A stretch of 10,108 bases of DNA from assembly GCA_023434095.1 (NCBI GenBank), contig JAEYTJ010000232.1, positions 1 to 10,108 of the forward strand. The letters are read 5' to 3'. Positions 7,219 to 10,108 of the stretch are shown piece after piece (position 1 is the first letter of the stretch; each line of letters starts with the position of its first letter). Origin of the DNA: Pseudomonadota bacterium. GTDB lineage: Bacteria; Pseudomonadota; Alphaproteobacteria; Rhizobiales; Xanthobacteraceae. A model generated the notes under the pieces. That model made no database searches and was not told the origin of the DNA. It worked only from the letters and a program-made list of their open reading frames with translations. A program made the translations under genes and the position numbers.

Positions 7219-8046
7219 ATGATCACCCTACAATGCGGGTACAGGATCGAGGTGGTGTGCGACAGGCCGACCGCCGGCATCACCCTGCTCGACCCCCATC
7301 CCGAACGGCAGGTCGACGTCATCGGGGGCGGTCCGCCCCATGTCACCGCCCTCAGTGATGGCCGCCCGGTCGACGCCACCACCTACACTGACGGCTTCGG
7401 CAATATCTGCCGGCGGCTGGTCATCCCGCCCGGCGGCGTGCGGCTGGAAAGCCGGATCGACATCGCCGATCCGGGCACTGTCGACATGTTCGCGCCCGAC
7501 GCCATCGAGCACGCGCCGGCGGATCTTCCTCCCGAGGTGCTGCAGTTCCTTCTGCCGAGCCGCTATTGCGAGGTCGACGAACTCTCGAACGTCGCGTGGG
7601 AGCTCTTCGGCAGCTACGCACCCGGCTGGAACCGCGTGCAGCAGATCTGCAACGTCGTCCATGAGCGCATCCGCTTCGACTACCAGTTCGCCCGCAGCAC
7701 GCGCACCGCAGCCCAGGCCTTCAACGAGCGGGTCGGCGTCTGCCGCGACTTCACCCATCTGGCGGTGGCGTTCGCACGCGCCATGAACATTCCCGCGCGC
7801 TACTGCAACGGCTTCCTCGGCGATATCGGCGTGCCGCCCAATCCGGCGCCGATGGACTACAATGCGTGGTTCGAGGCCTATATTGGCGGGCACTGGCACA
7901 CGTTCGACGCCCGCCACAACATGCCGCGCATCGGGCGGGTGCTGGTGGCGCGCGGGCGCGATGCCGCCGACATCCCGATGATCCACACCTTCGGCCCGCA
8001 TGTGCTGCAGCGCTTCGAGGTCATCACCGAGGAGGTCGCGGCATAG
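7219..8046 (+). CDS. Transglutaminase-like cysteine protein, with Asn at the usual catalytic His position
   Basis: A 275-residue cytoplasmic-looking protein without signal peptide or membrane segment. Residues 1-90 form a beta-rich N-terminal region of the type preceding many bacterial transglutaminase-like cores, and the core spans about 135-235. The nucleophile motif is GVCRDFTHLA (Cys175). In the next motif the family usually has His-Ala-Trp, but this protein reads MDYNAWFEAY, with Asn at 215. The third motif HTFDARHNMPRIG keeps the Asp (Asp230). Transglutaminase-fold bacterial proteins mostly act as proteases, peptide-modifying enzymes or amidases; the substrate cannot be read from the sequence. 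ATG 7219 fits the family N-terminus, although only a weak G-rich stretch (ACGGGGCG) lies upstream. The gene stands alone after the rne terminator and converges on the oxidoreductase gene, with 20 bases between stops. Confidence 0.88.
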   Translation: MITLQCGYRIEVVCDRPTAGITLLDPHPERQVDVIGGGPPHVTALSDGRPVDATTYTDGFGNICRRLVIPPGGVRLESRIDIADPGTVDMFAPDAIEHAPADLPPEVLQFLLPSRYCEVDELSNVAWELFGSYAPGWNRVQQICNVVHERIRFDYQFARSTRTAAQAFNERVGVCRDFTHLAVAFARAMNIPARYCNGFLGDIGVPPNPAPMDYNAWFEAYIGGHWHTFDARHNMPRIGRVLVARGRDAADIPMIHTFGPHVLQRFEVITEEVAA

Positions 8047-8066
8047 ACCGCGCCCGCCGCGAGAGG

Positions 8067-8909
8067 TCAGGCCTTCAGCGCCGCCGCATGGCCCTGCGCC
8101 CACTGGGCCACGCTGCGCGGCGCCTTGCCCGTGAGCGTCTTCACCGCATCGGTGACGCCCGCCGTCCAGCCCTCGCGCACGGGATGGAAGATGCTGGCGA
8201 GGAAGCGGGCATAGTCCGCGCCGATGCCGACCCCGGTGAGGATGCCGACAAAGGTGTCGTCGTCGATCGGCGTATAGCCGACGGGCTTGCCCATCACCCG
8301 CGCGAGGATGGCCGCGGCTTCGGCATAGCTCAGGGCTGCCGGGCCGGTGAGGTTGAACGCCTGCCCATCGAACGCGTCCGTCGTGAGGACGCTGGCGGCG
8401 CTGGCGGCGATGTCGCGCGCGTCGATGAAGCTCGACTTGCCCTCCCCGGCCGGCACCGCGATGGCGCCGGCATGGTCGATTCCCGGCTTCCAGAAGTTGA
8501 GAAAATTGTCGGTGAACCAGTTCGGCCGCAGGATCACATAAGGTGTGCCGGAGGCGATCAGGGCCAGTTCGACCTGGCGATAGGGGATGGCGTCGTCGGC
8601 ATCGACGCCGATTGCGGTCTGCAGCACCACCTTCACCTTGCGGGCGGCGGCGGCCTCGATGACCGGGATCAGCCATTCGCGCGGCGTCGTGTAGCCGCCC
8701 GGCAGCAGCACATAGGCGCGGTCCACGCCCTCGAACGCCGCGGGATAGGTCTCCGGCCGGTCGAAGGCGAAGGCGACACCCTCCGCGCCCCCGATCGCGG
8801 CGCCATTGCGCGACGCCGCCTTCACCGCCTCGCCGCGCGCGATCAGTTCCGCGACCAGAGGCCGCCCGACATGCCCGCTCGCGCCGAGCACCAGAACCTT
8901 GCCTGCCAT
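8067..8909 (-). CDS. NmrA/atypical SDR-type NAD(P)-binding oxidoreductase (QorB-like)
   Basis: A 280-residue soluble Rossmann-fold protein starting MAGKVLVLGASGHVG, with the dinucleotide motif Gly9-x-x-Gly12-x-x-Gly15. The classical SDR Tyr-x-x-x-Lys is replaced by Tyr110-Arg-Gln-Val-Glu114, followed by SGTPYVILRPNWFTDNF, as in atypical SDRs of the NmrA group. That group includes NADPH:quinone reductase QorB and azoreductase-like enzymes as well as NADPH sensors without catalysis. The C-terminal third (about 190-280) is a variable substrate or dimer region ending in a TGKAPRSVAQWA helix. The frame stays open 27 codons upstream, but ATG 8909 has AAGGAG (8922-8917) at 7 nt and begins directly at the first beta strand. 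It is divergent from an HxlR-type regulator across 145 bases, which suggests induction by electrophiles or quinones. Quinone reductase is the best guess; the substrate is not determined. Confidence 0.9.
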   Translation of the reverse strand: MAGKVLVLGASGHVGRPLVAELIARGEAVKAASRNGAAIGGAEGVAFAFDRPETYPAAFEGVDRAYVLLPGGYTTPREWLIPVIEAAAARKVKVVLQTAIGVDADDAIPYRQVELALIASGTPYVILRPNWFTDNFLNFWKPGIDHAGAIAVPAGEGKSSFIDARDIAASAASVLTTDAFDGQAFNLTGPAALSYAEAAAILARVMGKPVGYTPIDDDTFVGILTGVGIGADYARFLASIFHPVREGWTAGVTDAVKTLTGKAPRSVAQWAQGHAAALKA

Positions 8910-8916
8910 CTCTCGT

Positions 8917-8922
8917 CTCCTT
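8917..8922 (-). promoter_or_regulatory. Ribosome-binding site that fixes the oxidoreductase start
   Basis: AAGGAG on the minus strand lies 7 bases before ATG 8909. It supports this start over the longer frame that opens further upstream. Confidence 0.8.
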
Positions 8923-8933
8923 AGTATCGAATG

Positions 8934-8946
8934 GAAACCATGTTTC
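8934..8946. promoter_or_regulatory. Palindrome in the divergent promoter region, candidate HxlR operator
   Basis: GAAAC-CAT-GTTTC is a perfect 5-bp inverted repeat with a 3-base spacer, in the AT-richest part of the gap between the oxidoreductase and the HxlR-type gene. It lies 25 bases from the oxidoreductase start and just downstream of a minus-strand TTGTCA (8955-8950) that could be its -35 box, a place where a bound dimer would block transcription. HxlR regulators bind as dimers to inverted repeats in such divergent gaps. The -10 box is unclear and the match to any known HxlR site is unproven. Confidence 0.4.
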
Positions 8947-9042
8947 GGATGACAACCTACTCTCGTCCCCACCAACCGGAAAGAGAGCACTTTGCGCTCA
9001 CATGGTGGCGTCGAGGAAACCGGCCCGCCGGTGTCAGCCGCG

Positions 9043-9048
9043 AGGGAG
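9043..9048 (+). promoter_or_regulatory. Ribosome-binding site that fixes the HxlR-type regulator start
   Basis: AGGGAG lies 6 bases before ATG 9055. This favours that start over the in-frame TTG at 8992, which would add 21 residues with no family counterpart. Confidence 0.75.
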
Positions 9049-9054
9049 ACCGCG

Positions 9055-9426
9055 ATGCGCTACGCCTACAACGTGTATGAAGACCGCTGCCCGACGCGGA
9101 TGGTGCTCGACCGGCTCGCCGACAAATGGGCGCTGCTGATCCTCGACCGGCTGGAGGACGGGCCGGTTCGGTTCAATCATCTGCGGCGCGACATCAAGGG
9201 CATTTCGCAGAAGGTGCTGTCGCAGACGCTGAAGAAGCTGGAGCGCGACGGCCTGGTGACGCGCACGGTCACTCCCACCGTGCCGGTCACGGTGGAATAT
9301 GCCCTCACCGCTCTGGGTCGCGCGCTGGGGGAGACAGCCGCCGCCCTCACCCATTGGGCCGAGCACAATATGGACGCCATCCTCGCCGCTCAGGCCGCCT
9401 ATGACGCGGCGCTGGCGGCGCGGTAG
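9055..9426 (+). CDS. HxlR-family (DUF24) winged helix-turn-helix regulator with a single N-terminal cysteine
   Basis: A 123-residue DNA-binding protein of the MarR-related HxlR family, acting as a dimer. After a short N-terminal segment comes Cys12 in DRCPTRMVLDRLADKWALLIL, the family's signature opening. The helix-turn-helix follows, with recognition helix region SQKVLSQTLKKLERDGLV (51-68), the wing RTVTPTVPVTVEYALT (70-85) and a C-terminal dimerisation helix. Cys12 is the only cysteine. In YodB of Bacillus and QorR of Corynebacterium, a conserved N-terminal cysteine at this place senses diamide, quinones or other electrophiles and releases the repressor from DNA. The divergent oxidoreductase gene is the natural target, and self-regulation is likely. 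The qorB/ytfH pair of E. coli has the same layout. The repressor role and inducer are inferred from family and context. Confidence 0.93.
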   Translation: MRYAYNVYEDRCPTRMVLDRLADKWALLILDRLEDGPVRFNHLRRDIKGISQKVLSQTLKKLERDGLVTRTVTPTVPVTVEYALTALGRALGETAAALTHWAEHNMDAILAAQAAYDAALAAR

Positions 9427-9503
9427 GTCCGGGGCAGACGCCGCCCCCGCGCCCCTCTTCCGCGGGCGTGACTCGGGGACACAGAGGTTTTGGCCGCGCC
9501 CGC

Positions 9504-9535
9504 GATGCTGGGTACCCGGGTCAAGCCGGGGCATG
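9504..9535. repeat. Degenerate palindromic intergenic repeat (first of two)
   Basis: The element centres on CCCGG (9515-9519) paired with CCGGG (9526-9530) around a GTCAAG loop. An outer ATGC (9505-9508) pairs with GCAT (9531-9534) across a one-sided bulge. The core GGTACCCGGGTCAAGCCGGG looks like a dispersed intergenic element familiar from rhizobial genomes, which I recognise from memory. It lies between the converging HxlR-type and aminotransferase genes. Confidence 0.5.
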
Positions 9536-9546
9536 TGGGCGGTGGC

Positions 9547-9587
9547 TCGTCATCCTGAGGTGCGAGCGCAGCGAGCCGCGAAGGACG
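9547..9587. repeat. Palindromic intergenic repeat of the GTCATCCTGAGGTGCGAGC type
   Basis: It begins GTCATCCTGAGGTGCGAGCG and ends AGCCGCGAAGGACG, forming an imperfect inverted repeat (CATCCT against AGGACG at the ends, with the mid-arms slipped). Many Hyphomicrobiales genomes carry numerous copies of closely similar elements between genes. This copy differs from the form I remember by several bases in the right arm. It is non-coding and could form a hairpin at the shared 3' end of two convergent transcripts. Confidence 0.6.
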
Positions 9588-9608
9588 CAGGCACGCGCCG
9601 CCCTGCCC

Positions 9609-10108
9609 TCACCCCTTCCGCAGAAAATCGCCGATGCGCTGCACCGCCTCGCGCATCTCGTCCGGGGCGCCGGCATAGGAAAGGCGTAGATAGTTGTGGC
9701 CGCGATGCGGGTCGAAATCGACCCCCGGCGTCGCCGCCACATGCGCCTCGTCGAGCAGCCGGCGGGCGAAGGCGGCGGAATCGTCGGTGAAGCGCGAGAC
9801 ATCGGCATAAAGATAGAACGCGCCGTCGACGGGCAGGAATTCCGGCAGGCCAGCCGCCGGGAGTCCTTGCGTCAGGATCAGCCGGTTCTCCTCGTAGCCG
9901 TGCTTGACCGCCTCCATCTCGCCGGCGCCGTCAAAGGCCGCCTCGGCGGCGATCTGCGAGAGGGTCGGCACCGAGATCATCAGGTTCTGCTGCAGCCGCT
10001 CCACCGCCCGCACCAGCGCCTGCGGCATCACCATCCAGCCGACCCGCCAGCCGGTCATGCAGAAATATTTCGAGAAGGAATGGATGATGGTGGCCTCGGC
10101 GCTGACCG
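9609..10108 (-). CDS. PLP-dependent aminotransferase, class I/II (5' part outside the window)
   Basis: The C-terminal 165 or so residues of a fold-type I aminotransferase, which exchanges an amino group between an amino acid and a 2-oxo acid. The fragment begins VSAEATIIHSFSKYFCMTGW. The Lys codon at 10070-10068 in the SFSK motif is the one that forms the Schiff base with pyridoxal phosphate. MTGWRVGWM follows, as in the class I/II group. Near the end, NYLRLSYAG contains the Arg that binds the substrate carboxylate. The usual family length of 380-400 residues means rather more than half lies off the right edge. Many relatives are annotated as aspartate-type aminotransferases, but the substrate cannot be told from this half. 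It converges on the HxlR-type gene across 182 bases that hold two intergenic repeats. No terminator with a T-run is visible after its stop codon. Confidence 0.93.
   Translation of the reverse strand, partial: VSAEATIIHSFSKYFCMTGWRVGWMVMPQALVRAVERLQQNLMISVPTLSQIAAEAAFDGAGEMEAVKHGYEENRLILTQGLPAAGLPEFLPVDGAFYLYADVSRFTDDSAAFARRLLDEAHVAATPGVDFDPHRGHNYLRLSYAGAPDEMREAVQRIGDFLRKG

Noticed and set aside
8047..8066. Possible bidirectional terminator between the convergent transglutaminase-like and oxidoreductase genes
   Set aside because: Only a 20-base gap with loosely complementary GC-rich bases and no T-run on either strand.
7228..8955. A 575-codon minus-strand frame running through the transglutaminase-like and oxidoreductase genes
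   Set aside because: It overlaps two well-supported genes in other frames and has Arg/Gly/Ala/His shadow composition.
8992..9054. N-terminal extension of the HxlR-type regulator from a TTG codon
   Set aside because: The 21 extra residues have no counterpart in the family, and ATG 9055 has a well-placed ribosome site.

Overview
This window is GC-rich chromosomal DNA from an alphaproteobacterium, most likely of the order Hyphomicrobiales (Rhizobiales), possibly near Xanthobacteraceae. The placement rests on three things. The divergent arrangement amiC-mrcA against rne is typical of this group. The RNase E carries a large charged insert in its S1 domain and ends in a Trp-Trp motif, as alphaproteobacterial enzymes do. 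Intergenic palindromic repeats of a kind common in rhizobial genomes lie near the right end. The genus cannot be fixed from the sequence alone.

Left part (1-3497, minus strand): two cell-wall genes in tandem. amiC encodes a periplasmic N-acetylmuramoyl-L-alanine amidase with an AMIN domain. 117 bases downstream of it lies mrcA, a bifunctional penicillin-binding protein 1A whose 3' end runs off the window. One cuts peptidoglycan side chains and the other polymerises and cross-links glycan strands. They may be co-transcribed from a promoter-like element at 3559-3587.

Middle (3498-7140): a 753-base intergenic region holds back-to-back promoter candidates and what appears to be a leader of about 540 nt for rne. 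rne encodes a 933-residue RNase E with an intact catalytic core and a disordered, charge-patterned C-terminal scaffold. A textbook intrinsic terminator follows it.

Right part (7141-10108): accessory and metabolic genes. A transglutaminase-like protein has the catalytic Cys but Asn where the catalytic His is usually found. It converges on an atypical SDR/NmrA-type NAD(P)-binding oxidoreductase. That oxidoreductase is transcribed divergently from a small HxlR-family regulator with a single N-terminal cysteine, an arrangement resembling the qorB/ytfH pair of E. coli and the qor2/qorR system of Corynebacterium. Two degenerate palindromic intergenic repeats follow, and then the 3' half of a PLP-dependent aminotransferase that continues past the right edge.

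I see no mobile element, prophage, CRISPR array, tRNA or rRNA. The window is mostly conserved housekeeping sequence, and I do not find a convincing undescribed multi-gene system. The points most worth a second look are the His-to-Asn change in the transglutaminase-like protein, the single-cysteine HxlR/oxidoreductase switch with its palindrome, and the long structured rne leader.
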